Shown here one piece after another: positions 6,839-14,739 of a DNA stretch of 64,000 bases. Positions within the stretch are counted from its first letter, which is position 1, and every line of letters starts with the position of its first letter. Made by a program: the position numbers and the translations under genes. The DNA is from UBA6663 sp044226485 (GTDB taxonomy: Bacteria; Chloroflexota; Anaerolineae; Anaerolineales; UBA6663): NCBI GenBank assembly GCA_044226485.1, contig JBGAGY010000013.1, positions 1 through 64,000 on the forward strand. The letters are read 5' to 3'. Under the pieces are notes generated by a model that saw only the letters and a program-made list of their open reading frames with translations, did not search any database and was not told where the DNA came from.

Positions 6839-8755
6839 TTATTTGCTGATGGCATCACCGCTCGCCAGGGTCCACTTTCCATCGACAAAGTGCCAGGCCG
6901 TGCGACCCAGAGTCGTGAACGAGCCGTCGGCCTCCTTGATGTACAAGCCCACGATCAAGGTGCGCAGTTCGCGACCCGCGGGCCAGGCCAGGAGGTGATC
7001 CTCGCGCACGGTTTCGCCGGCGTGCCACTGGGTCGTCGGATACCAGCCGTAGACCGGTGCCGCCGAGTCGGATTGGGCCACGATTTGATCGGGCGCCGTG
7101 ATCTCCAGGATGTCCTGGTCGCTGCCGAAGACCACTGTGCTGTAATCGCGGGCCGGTTGCGCTGCGACGGTCCACTCGACGGCGACGTGCCAGGCCGCGC
7201 CGTCAGCCGAGCGTTGGGCCGCAACGGAGCCGATGCCAATGCCGTCGCCGAGGACGACTACGGCCGTCGACGAAGTCGGTTGTCGCGGCCCAATCGAGAT
7301 CCAGCCGACGCCGGCGGAGTCGACGCTCAGATCCTGCCCGAGCCGCTCACGCCACCAATCGAGGCCAAGCACATACGGCGTCTCAGCGGCCATGTAGACA
7401 CGACCTGTCGGCCCGACCAGCGCTTTGAAGTCGGAGCGGTGGTCGACCAGTTGCACAGCGGCCAGCGCGCCGTCGACGTATTTGGCGTAGGCCAGGGCGT
7501 TGAAGCGCGGGCCAAACGGCGCCATGAGCACGGCGCCCGCCGGCATGGCCAGATCGGTCTCGGCCGAGCGCATGAAACGCTGGTTCGAGTCGTCGGTCGC
7601 AAGCGTCGACACCTCGGGCGACCGCGTCAGGCCGACATAGCCGGCCCAGGCCAAGGCCAGGCTCAGCGCGATCGTTTGCGCCTGCGTGAGGGTCACGCCG
7701 GGTGCCCAGTCCTTCAGTCGCCGCACGGCGACGCCGGTCAGCAATGCCGCGGCCATCAGCGCCGGGAAGACCATCACCGAAACCGGCAGCACCGCCACGT
7801 AGGCCGCGGCGAACACGAGGCCTACGCCCGCGAAGGCCAGGACGAAGGCCATGTTGCGCTTCATCGTCGACGAGCCGGTCAGGCCGGCGGCGAGTCCGGC
7901 GATGGCGGCGATCACGATCGGCCAGCCAAGTTGCTCGAGCGCCGATCCGGCCGCCGCGCCGAGCGAGCCGAGTAATCCATGCGGGAAGAGTTGCAGTTGA
8001 CCGAAGCCGGCCGCCTCCTGCCCGCTGAAGATGTACCAGAACCCGTCCCACGTCCGCGGGTCGCCGTAGATCCAGCGCGCGCCCGAATACGCGCGCAAGG
8101 GGACATCGACGTACGGCGCGAAGCCGAGCAGCGCGATCAGCGACGCGATCGCCAGCCAGCGCCAGCGTTGCGGCGTCCGCCACCACTCGGGCAGCAACAG
8201 CGCGGCGGCCGTCAGCGACGTCGGCACGGCGAGCCGATGATGCGCGATGCCGAAGCCCGCCAGAGCGGCGAGCGCCCAACCAAGCCGCGGCGACCACTCG
8301 CGTTTGAGCCGCAGAGTTAACGCCACGATCGCGGCCGAGAAGAAGAAGTGCAGGCTGTACACCTCGGGGATCGCGGCGTGCAGCCAGACCACGGGCAGCG
8401 TCGCCAGGATGAGCGCAGGAAGCACCGCCAGCCAGCCATCCTCCAACACGACCCGGGCCGCCCACCACGTGGCCGCCACGGCGCAGAGCGCCCACACGAG
8501 CGAATACCACACGGCGCCTTCGGCCGGAGCGACGCCGACCCAGCTCAACGCGCGCACGAACGGCGTGCCGATCAGCATGTAGAGCGGATAGCCTGTGTGG
8601 TGGACCGTTCCGCCCAGGGCCAGCGCGACCTGGAACTCGCCCGAGTCGACGCAGTACTCGCCCGGGCAGCCGCTGATCGTGACCATCCGCGTCGACGCGA
8701 AAAGGGCCGTCGAGACGGCCAGGGCGAGCGCGAGCGGCAACCAGGGACGGGACAT
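6839..8755 (-). CDS. DUF2723 (TMEM260-like) membrane glycosyltransferase-like protein
   Basis: A 638-residue integral membrane protein with about ten hydrophobic helices in the first 400 residues and a soluble C-terminal part of about 230 residues. The N-terminal signature VDSGEFQVALALGGTVHHTGYPLYMLIG is that of the DUF2723 family, whose eukaryotic member TMEM260 is a protein O-mannosyltransferase with a GT-C fold. The expected role is transfer of a lipid-linked sugar outside the membrane, but donor and acceptor are unknown here. A Nudix hydrolase gene ends 23 bases upstream in the same direction, so the two are probably cotranscribed. Confidence 0.8.
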   Translation of the reverse strand: MSRPWLPLALALAVSTALFASTRMVTISGCPGEYCVDSGEFQVALALGGTVHHTGYPLYMLIGTPFVRALSWVGVAPAEGAVWYSLVWALCAVAATWWAARVVLEDGWLAVLPALILATLPVVWLHAAIPEVYSLHFFFSAAIVALTLRLKREWSPRLGWALAALAGFGIAHHRLAVPTSLTAAALLLPEWWRTPQRWRWLAIASLIALLGFAPYVDVPLRAYSGARWIYGDPRTWDGFWYIFSGQEAAGFGQLQLFPHGLLGSLGAAAGSALEQLGWPIVIAAIAGLAAGLTGSSTMKRNMAFVLAFAGVGLVFAAAYVAVLPVSVMVFPALMAAALLTGVAVRRLKDWAPGVTLTQAQTIALSLALAWAGYVGLTRSPEVSTLATDDSNQRFMRSAETDLAMPAGAVLMAPFGPRFNALAYAKYVDGALAAVQLVDHRSDFKALVGPTGRVYMAAETPYVLGLDWWRERLGQDLSVDSAGVGWISIGPRQPTSSTAVVVLGDGIGIGSVAAQRSADGAAWHVAVEWTVAAQPARDYSTVVFGSDQDILEITAPDQIVAQSDSAAPVYGWYPTTQWHAGETVREDHLLAWPAGRELRTLIVGLYIKEADGSFTTLGRTAWHFVDGKWTLASGDAISK

Positions 8756-8778
8756 GGGCGATCAGTATTCGCTAGCGG

Positions 8779-9222
8779 CTATTCGTCATGGGATCGCGAT
8801 TCTTCGGTCGACGCTGGCCAATCGCTCAGGAGCCACTGGATGCCTTCATCAAACATGTCCACCAGCAGGGTTGTTGGGACGACCTCCCAGCGATAGACGA
8901 AGCGCAGGCCATTGTCCTCGCCGTCGCCGTGCACCCGATGCACCCAGTGGTTGGGCGCATCGCTTCCAATCGTCAGCCATGCATAGTGGCGAATCAGGTC
9001 ATAGGACGGGTGCGGGCTGTCACCGAGCCAGCGCCGAAAGGTCAATTGTTCGCGGGTCAGGCCGCTCTCTTCGGCGACCTCGCGCCACAACGCGGCCTCG
9101 AGCGGTTCGTCAGGCTCGACCGTTCCGGCCGGCACCTGCACGCCAGCCTCGGGCATCCCTTCATGCTCGAAGACCAGCAACTCACGCCCGCGCGTGATGT
9201 AGGCGACGACCTTGTGTTTCAT
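8779..9222 (-). CDS. Nudix hydrolase
   Basis: A 147-residue protein carrying a complete Nudix box, starting at GTVEPDEPLEAALW and ending in REVAEESGL, which fits GX5EX7REUXEEXGU exactly. Such enzymes hydrolyse nucleoside diphosphates linked to another moiety; substrate cannot be told from sequence. The start MKHKVVAYITRGRELLVFEH matches where the domain begins; the frame stays open upstream only over the end of the aminotransferase gene. It lies between the aminotransferase (76 bases) and the DUF2723 gene (23 bases), all on the minus strand. Confidence 0.88.
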   Translation of the reverse strand: MKHKVVAYITRGRELLVFEHEGMPEAGVQVPAGTVEPDEPLEAALWREVAEESGLTREQLTFRRWLGDSPHPSYDLIRHYAWLTIGSDAPNHWVHRVHGDGEDNGLRFVYRWEVVPTTLLVDMFDEGIQWLLSDWPASTEESRSHDE

Positions 9223-9298
9223 GGAGTTCGCGGAAACGGGTGCCCGGGTCGAGGCTTTGCCCCAGGCCCAGGCGCCCCGTCTTCGCGTTCCTTGTGCT

Positions 9299-10600
9299 TT
9301 ACAGCGCCGAAAGGCCTTGCACCAGCCGTTCGGCCGCGCCAAGCGTGCGGTCCGGCGGGGTGGCGTACGAGAAGCGGATCCAGTCGCCACCGTACTCGGA
9401 GAAGTAAGCGCCGGGCACAACCGCGAGGCCGTGGTCCTCGGCCAGGTACTGGCCCATCGGCTCGGTGTCCTTCCAGCCGCGAGCGCCCAGCCACTTGCCG
9501 ACGTTGATGAAGGCGTAGTAGCCCTTGCCGATGATGTGCTCGAAGTCGTGGTCGGCCAGGAACTTGCCCAACACACGGCGGCTCTCGTTGGTCGGTTCGA
9601 TGATCGTGGCGGCGGCTTCGCGGAAGCCCTTCTCGTAAGCGGCCTGCGCGACGGCGAGCGAGAAGTAGCTCGGGATGACGGCGTGCGAGGCGCGCGCGAC
9701 GATGAACTTGATCACGTCTTCGCTGGCGATCAGATGGCAGTTGCGGATGTTCGAGCCGCCCAGCGACTTGGTGATGCCGTCGAGGAACATCAGACGCTTG
9801 CGCTCCTCGGGCTCGAAGTTCTGGATGAACGTGTTCAGGTCCATCGGCTGCTCGTCGGTGACGTAGTGGTACATCCAGTCGAACAGCACGTAGGCGGCGC
9901 CGGCTTTGAGCGCGGCCTTGGCCAGCGCGACCTGGCGCTCGACCGGGATCGTCAGGCCGGTCGGGTTGTCGGGGTTGGTGATGACCACGCCCGCGATCTT
10001 GCGGCCGTCTTTGGCGGCGAAGTCGACGCAGGCCTGGAGCGACTCCTCGGTGTACTGCCAGCCCTGGCTCGGCTGGCCGGGCGCGAGCAGCACGTTGGCG
10101 CCGACGCCGTAGGGGCCCCAGTTGTAACTGATCCACGGCACTCGCGACACGACGACCAGATCGCCCAGGCGGCCGTGGCCGAGTGCGAGCATGGCGCCGT
10201 AGGCCTTGACCAGGCCGTCACGGCCGCCCTGAGTGCCGATCACGTTCGCCGGTCCGATGCCGGTTGCGGCGTCGAGCTTCCAGTACTGCTCGACGACCGA
10301 CTTGCGGTAGCCCTCGGTGCCGAAGGGCATGTCGTAGGCGGTGCCGTGCTCAATCTGCAATTGCGTGGCGCGCTCGAGGATGTCGCGCGGCACGCCCGGC
10401 AGGCTCGCGCCGCCGTCGCCCTGTGAGGCGTCGTAGGTCTTGCCGCCCGGGTTCTTCTGCTTGTAGACCGACAGGCTCTTGTTGATCAGGAACATGCGCG
10501 ACGGCGGGATCGCCATCAACTCGCTCAGGTAATCGCCCACAGGCACGAGGTGCTTGGCGGGCATGTTGTAGGCGGGCGTGTCGTGCTCGGCAAGGGACAT
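9299..10600 (-). CDS. PLP-dependent class I/II aminotransferase
   Basis: A 433-residue fold-type I aminotransferase, the usual length. Visible motifs: ITNPDNPTGLTI (substrate and PLP ring contacts), a following FDWMYHYV, and LDGITKSLGGSNIR containing the Schiff-base lysine. C-terminal IRFSYATPP holds the carboxylate-binding arginine. The amino-group donor and acceptor are unknown; the family includes aspartate, aromatic and alanine aminotransferases. The ATG has a strong site, GGAAGAGGAAC, just upstream. An in-frame extension to 10810 runs back through the leader terminator and is rejected. Its expression appears to be controlled by a leader-peptide attenuator with Thr and Arg codons. The full aromatic pathway lies 5.6 kb away on the other strand, without an aminotransferase of its own. 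Confidence 0.9.
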   Translation of the reverse strand: MSLAEHDTPAYNMPAKHLVPVGDYLSELMAIPPSRMFLINKSLSVYKQKNPGGKTYDASQGDGGASLPGVPRDILERATQLQIEHGTAYDMPFGTEGYRKSVVEQYWKLDAATGIGPANVIGTQGGRDGLVKAYGAMLALGHGRLGDLVVVSRVPWISYNWGPYGVGANVLLAPGQPSQGWQYTEESLQACVDFAAKDGRKIAGVVITNPDNPTGLTIPVERQVALAKAALKAGAAYVLFDWMYHYVTDEQPMDLNTFIQNFEPEERKRLMFLDGITKSLGGSNIRNCHLIASEDVIKFIVARASHAVIPSYFSLAVAQAAYEKGFREAAATIIEPTNESRRVLGKFLADHDFEHIIGKGYYAFINVGKWLGARGWKDTEPMGQYLAEDHGLAVVPGAYFSEYGGDWIRFSYATPPDRTLGAAERLVQGLSAL

Positions 10601-10653
10601 GTTCCTCTTCCTTCCATGGCGACGGCCCCGGTCGGGCCGCCGACGGCTGACAC

Positions 10654-10712
10654 AAAAAACGCCCCGGTGTTTGCCGGGGCGTGAATGACCTTCGTCGCGA
10701 GCGCCGACAAAC
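10654..10712 (-). promoter_or_regulatory. Transcription attenuator before the aminotransferase
   Basis: On the minus strand a 9-bp GC-rich stem (10659-10667 with 10674-10682, 6-base loop) runs into six T residues (10659-10654): an intrinsic terminator about 50 bases before the aminotransferase ATG. The strand GTTTGTCGG (10704-10712), two bases past the leader stop, can pair over nine positions, one G-U, with CCGGCAAAC (10669-10677), which contains the top of the terminator 5' arm and its loop. The arrangement mirrors the attenuators at 0.9 and 35.1 kb. Confidence 0.68.
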
Positions 10713-10713
10713 C

Positions 10714-10764
10714 TCAACCGAAGCGTTCGGTGGTATTGGGAGTGGTTCGACGGATGGCGCGCAT
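10714..10764 (-). CDS. Threonine/arginine-rich attenuator leader peptide
   Basis: A 16-codon ORF, MRAIRRTTPNTTERFG, with four Thr (two adjacent pairs) and four Arg. It starts 6 bases after a TACACT -10 box and stops two bases before the antiterminator strand. Stalling at Thr12 (10729-10731) or earlier would leave that strand clear; stalling at Arg14 would partly cover it, so threonine is the likelier signal. Residue bias is weaker than in the histidine and aromatic leaders, hence moderate confidence. Confidence 0.55.
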   Translation of the reverse strand: MRAIRRTTPNTTERFG

Positions 10765-10770
10765 GTGCCC

Positions 10771-10779
10771 AGTGTAGCA
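10771..10779 (-). promoter_or_regulatory. Extended -10 promoter of the aminotransferase leader
   Basis: TGCTACACT on the minus strand: a TGN extension followed by TACACT (10771-10776), 6 bases before the leader ATG. No convincing -35 hexamer is seen at the right distance, which an extended -10 can tolerate. Confidence 0.5.
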
Positions 10780-11042
10780 CGCGGCTCAGCGGCCGACTAG
10801 GGCACTTCATCTATATTCGGCAGAGGTGACCTTGTGCAGGCGAGGGGTGCCGTTGGAGTCGTTGAAACTCAGTCGCGGTCTTTGCCCCGGATGGCGCAGA
10901 CTTCGCGGATGGATCTCCATCTTCTCCAAACGGGCATCGTATACGACGAAGGTGCGACGCCCCACGTCACCGGCGGATTACACATGGGTCGTGAACTCGA
11001 CCCGGGCTGTCGTGTTAAGCGCTCAGCGTACGACGATAGTGG

Positions 11043-11503
11043 TCAGAGCGCGGTCGGCTGTGTGCCGAGCCGCCCGACGGTGATTGCCCAACCCAACGTG
11101 CACCAGATCAGGCCGGCCGCCAGCGCGATCGAACAGCGCGGCGCCAATTCGCGTCCGAGCCGGACGGTGGCCGCCAGGGCGATCAAACTGGCAAAGGCGA
11201 GACCAATCGGCTGGCCCATGGCACTGGCCCGACGATGGCGATGACGCCGGCGCTCAGATACGCCATCAAGGGCTCGTTGCCCTGATTGCCTGTGATGTAG
11301 CGTGGCAGTTCAACGCCGTTGACGATGTCGAGCGCGCGCAGCAGGTGAAAGGCTTCGTCGCTGTGCAGGCCGGGCGGCAACGTGGCGAGCGCCGCGAGAT
11401 GGAGGAGCGCGCCGAGCCCTAACATGGCGACGCTGGCCCAGTAGCCCAGGGTCGACGAGACACGAGACGTGTTCCCAACGTGGGGCGCAATGCTTCCAGA
11501 CAT
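11043..11503 (-). pseudogene. Truncated, frameshifted membrane glycosyltransferase (GT39/ArnT-like)
   Basis: The first 95 or so codons encode the N-terminus of a dolichyl-phosphate-mannose-type glycosyltransferase: a first membrane helix, LPPGLHSDEAFHLLRA with the conserved acidic pair of the family, then NQGNEPLMAYLSAGV. The frame breaks near 11220 and stops soon after; the neighbouring frame continues the same protein (FASLIALAATVRLGRELAPR, then LGWAITVGRLGTQPTAL) before a stop at 11043. The remaining roughly 400 residues expected are absent. The 280 bases beyond, up to the aminotransferase leader, show nothing I recognise. Confidence 0.7.
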
Positions 11504-11628
11504 CCCAAGGAGTCTAGCACGTGCCCTTCGGCATCGCCTCCGCGAAATGCGAGATGGCGCTTCTGGGCTGCGATGTTACACTCGTCTCCATACTTTGGCC
11601 GTCGTCGAATTAGTTTGCGAGATATCAC

Positions 11629-13266
11629 ATGCCTCACACCCATTCTGCTCAACACATCGTGCGCTTTGTTTCGACCTTTCTCCTCTTTGTAGCTTTCGGA
11701 CTTGGGTTTGTCCCCGCCGGGCAAGCTGCAGATCGTCCGATGGTGGCGACAGGGCCTTTGAACAGCCAGATCGTGACAGATTGGTATCTCTCTCCGACCG
11801 GCGGAACGGTGGTCTATGCGGCAGCCGAACCCAAGGATCCGTATAGCCTGGTTCAATACGACGGACTGTACGTTGTCGCGCTCAGCGGGGGGACAACGAT
11901 CAAACTCGACGCCCGCGTCACCGCAGGTGGTGGCAATATCGCCTTGCTGACACCGAATGGACAGAGCGTTTTGTTCCTCGGATCGCCGCAGCACCTGGCC
12001 GCCAACCAGTCCGGCGCCTTTGGGTTGTGGCTCGCGCCCGTGAACGGCGGCAACGCGACACAGGTTCTTGCATTCGAAGCCGGCGCCAGCATCAGCATCT
12101 CTTCAGACTATTGGGCCTTGACGCCAGACGGCTCAACGATTGTGATCCTGTACCAGGTCAACAACGATTCGCGTCTTTACAGTGCGCCCTTGAACGGCTC
12201 AAACGTTCAAGGAACACGATTGAACGTCGGCGTTACCGCCACGGGCATGATCCGCAACTTCCGCATCAGCCCGAACGGCGCGACTGTGGCGTTTGTGCAT
12301 GGTTCCGGGACACCCTACAACCTCTACGCGGCTCCGATCGCCGGGCCGGGGTCGGCAGCCGTCAACCTCACATCGGCCGGACACTACGACGATCGAGATC
12401 TGGCTGGCGCGGAGTTCGCGTCGCAGGGGACCCGAATCGTATATCTGGACAACCCGGACATCTGGAGCGCCAAGGTCGACGGCACAGACAAGATCCTTCT
12501 GGCTGCTGGGACGCCGGGAGGGTATGGCGCCGCCGGTGGGATCGTCATGAATCCCGCCCAGGATCGTATCCTCTTTAGCTTGGGCGGTCACATCTACACC
12601 GTGCCGGTGTTAGGCCCGGCCGCTTCATCCGTCCAACTGACGACCGACATCCAATCGGTGTCGTACGGACGCTTTTCAGGCGATGGTCAGATAGCCCTCA
12701 TCCTCAGCTTCTACGGGATCTACGCCGTGCCAATCACTGGGGCCACCGGAACGCCAACCCCCATCGCGCAGGGTAGAGAGATCACCACACAAGTTGGGGC
12801 ATCAAAGTTCATCTACCTGGCTGATGGGACGGCCGCAATCTGGAGTGGCCTTCCAACGGGCACCGCTGCAGATACCCGCCCTCTGACACAGGATCTCTCT
12901 TCTGATGTGGTCCAGACCGACTTCCTGACACCAATCGGCAAGTCTTCACCGGTCCGCATCAGCCCGAACGGCCAGTACGTGGCGTACCGAAACAACAACG
13001 GCTTGTTCCTCGTGATGTTGGATGGGACGCCATCGGCGGTGCGTCGTGTGGCGCAACAGCCGCCAGTCGGTTCGGGCTCGAGCCTGATCAACTGGCTGCT
13101 GACTGCTGACTCGCAGTACCTGGTGTACAGCTACAACCAGAACCTCTATGCCGTGACGCTCTTTCCAGGTTGTGCTGCAACAGTGGGCACGCCCGCACCC
13201 ATCCCGACGCTCGCGCCGGGCCTGACGCCGCGCCTTTGGATGCCCGGCGTGACGCGCTGTCACTGA
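11629..13266 (+). CDS. Secreted TolB/WD40-like beta-propeller protein
   Basis: A 545-residue protein with an N-terminal signal peptide: positive start, hydrophobic FVSTFLLFVAFGLGFVPAG, and likely cleavage after AGQAA. The rest consists of propeller-type repeats recognised by SPTGGTVVYAA, TPNGQSVLFLG, SPNGATVAFVHGS and SPNGQYVAYRNN, about seven to nine blades, ending in a proline-rich tail. TolB-like propellers bind proteins or sugars; no catalytic motif is seen and the partner is unknown. It faces away from the decayed glycosyltransferase. The coding sequence is slightly less GC-rich than its neighbours at the 5' end. Confidence 0.75.
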   Translation: MPHTHSAQHIVRFVSTFLLFVAFGLGFVPAGQAADRPMVATGPLNSQIVTDWYLSPTGGTVVYAAAEPKDPYSLVQYDGLYVVALSGGTTIKLDARVTAGGGNIALLTPNGQSVLFLGSPQHLAANQSGAFGLWLAPVNGGNATQVLAFEAGASISISSDYWALTPDGSTIVILYQVNNDSRLYSAPLNGSNVQGTRLNVGVTATGMIRNFRISPNGATVAFVHGSGTPYNLYAAPIAGPGSAAVNLTSAGHYDDRDLAGAEFASQGTRIVYLDNPDIWSAKVDGTDKILLAAGTPGGYGAAGGIVMNPAQDRILFSLGGHIYTVPVLGPAASSVQLTTDIQSVSYGRFSGDGQIALILSFYGIYAVPITGATGTPTPIAQGREITTQVGASKFIYLADGTAAIWSGLPTGTAADTRPLTQDLSSDVVQTDFLTPIGKSSPVRISPNGQYVAYRNNNGLFLVMLDGTPSAVRRVAQQPPVGSGSSLINWLLTADSQYLVYSYNQNLYAVTLFPGCAATVGTPAPIPTLAPGLTPRLWMPGVTRCH

Positions 13267-13409
13267 CCCTCCGGTATTCTACTTCCCATGCCAGCCGGTG
13301 GCGTGCCACGCGCACGGCACCGGCTTTTCTTGTTCCTTCTCGGTGCAACAAATGGCGCCGTCGATCTGTAGATCCCGTAGATGGCTATCTCAATTGACGA
13401 TTCACGGAA

Positions 13410-14543
13410 ATGTTGACACGACAGGTCGCGCTTCGCCTTTTATGCACGTCACTGGCTCTTGCCACGCTTGCCTGCGCCAGTACCCGGCCGGCGACGCCCG
13501 CAGCCACGGCCGCGCCGGTGGTTCGCACCGACGTTGTCGATCGGCCGCTCATGGGGTTCTTCCCGAGCCCGCCGCAGATGACGTTGGACAGCGTCCTCAC
13601 GCACTTCAAGCATCTCGGCGAACACGGCGACGTCGTGCTCGTGCAGAACCCGCCGGATTGGGTCAGCTTCCTGGCGGGCGTCGAAGGCGAATCGCAGAAG
13701 CGCACTGACATCGTCAATCAGATCACGCTGGCGCGCCAGAACGGTCTCGAGCCCATCTTCGTCGCCGACCCGCTCAACGGGCTCAATCGTCGCGAGTTCG
13801 GCGAACTGCCTGCGGGTTGGACGCCGAGCTTCGGCAACGCCGACGTGCGGACCGCGTTCTCCAACTATGTGCTCTGGCTCCTGCGCACATTCAAGCCCCG
13901 TTACCTCGGCCTCGCCTCGGAGATCAACACCTACGCCGATGCCTTCCCGGATGATTTCCCAAATTACGTCAGCCTGTACCGCGAGCTCTACAAGCAGATC
14001 AAGGCTGAGGCGCCTGACACACAGGTGTTCGTCACGTTTCAATGGGAGGACCTGAACAACCTGATCGCCGGCGGGAGCGAGGGCCGGGCGGCCCATGCCA
14101 CGAATTGGGATCAGGTTGAAGCCTTCGAACCCGATCTTGACCTGTGGGTGATCTCGTCCTATCCCTTCGTCGCGTACCCGGACGGCGCGCCCCTACCAGC
14201 CGACTACTACACGGCGCTACTTGCGCGCACCGACAAACCGCTGGCCGTGGCCGAGGGCGGCCTTCCCTCGATCGCGCACCCGCCCATCACGGGATCCGAG
14301 GCGGGCCAGGTCAACTACCTCAACGCTGTGCACGAGCAGCTGGGGTCGCGCCTGAGCTTCTGGATCTACCTGTTGCTCGCCGATCTCGATCCGAGCAGCT
14401 GGGGGGCCGCCATGAGTCAGAACGGCCTCTCCAATCAAGACGCCAACACGCTCGGCTACTTCGTGTCAGTCGGCCTGACGACCGCCGAGGGTTCGCCCAA
14501 ACCCGCCCTGGCCGTGTGGGATGGCTTTCGCAATCCGCCTTGA
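13410..14543 (+). CDS. Lipoprotein with glycoside-hydrolase-like TIM barrel
   Basis: A 377-residue predicted lipoprotein: the signal ends in LATLACAS with the lipidated Cys near residue 23, followed by a Pro/Thr/Ala linker. The body looks like a clan GH-A beta/alpha barrel: LMGFFPSPP, then ITLARQNGLEPIFVADPL, RYLGLASEINTYADAFPDDF (a glutamate where the acid/base is expected, after strand 4), and LAVAEGGLPSI (second glutamate after strand 7). This suggests an extracellular glycosidase acting on a plant or microbial polysaccharide; the family is not determined. It is preceded by the propeller gene and converges on the next lipoprotein gene across about 200 featureless bases. Confidence 0.68.
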   Translation: MLTRQVALRLLCTSLALATLACASTRPATPAATAAPVVRTDVVDRPLMGFFPSPPQMTLDSVLTHFKHLGEHGDVVLVQNPPDWVSFLAGVEGESQKRTDIVNQITLARQNGLEPIFVADPLNGLNRREFGELPAGWTPSFGNADVRTAFSNYVLWLLRTFKPRYLGLASEINTYADAFPDDFPNYVSLYRELYKQIKAEAPDTQVFVTFQWEDLNNLIAGGSEGRAAHATNWDQVEAFEPDLDLWVISSYPFVAYPDGAPLPADYYTALLARTDKPLAVAEGGLPSIAHPPITGSEAGQVNYLNAVHEQLGSRLSFWIYLLLADLDPSSWGAAMSQNGLSNQDANTLGYFVSVGLTTAEGSPKPALAVWDGFRNPP

Positions 14544-14739
14544 AGCATAAGCACCGGACAGAGGTCCGATCTTTTCAACGTGGCGACGGCTCGTTGCACG
14601 ACGAGATCACGGCACGCACATAGCCGCTGTGACTGTCCGGGCGTCGATCCCGGCAAGTCGACCCAGCACATCGTCAGTTGTGAGCCGCCTGGCCGATGGC
14701 CGCTCAGCCATCCTGATGAACGCTGGCCTGGCGATGCAC

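Noticed and set aside
5897..7975. Plus-strand open frame of 692 codons
   Set aside because: Spans the antisense of two real genes (VOC/WD40 and DUF2723) and their intergenic gap; low-complexity composition.
10600..10810. T-box riboswitch before the aminotransferase
   Set aside because: No AGGGTGG-type T-box sequence or specifier stem; a leader ORF with competing hairpins explains the terminator better.
10801..11244. Short plus-strand ORFs between the aminotransferase leader and the pseudogene
   Set aside because: No ribosome binding site, no domain-like sequence, and partly antisense to the decayed glycosyltransferase.
11419..11994. Minus-strand ORF of 191 codons crossing the start of the propeller gene
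   Set aside because: No recognisable features; overlaps the signal peptide region of a gene with a convincing plus-strand product.
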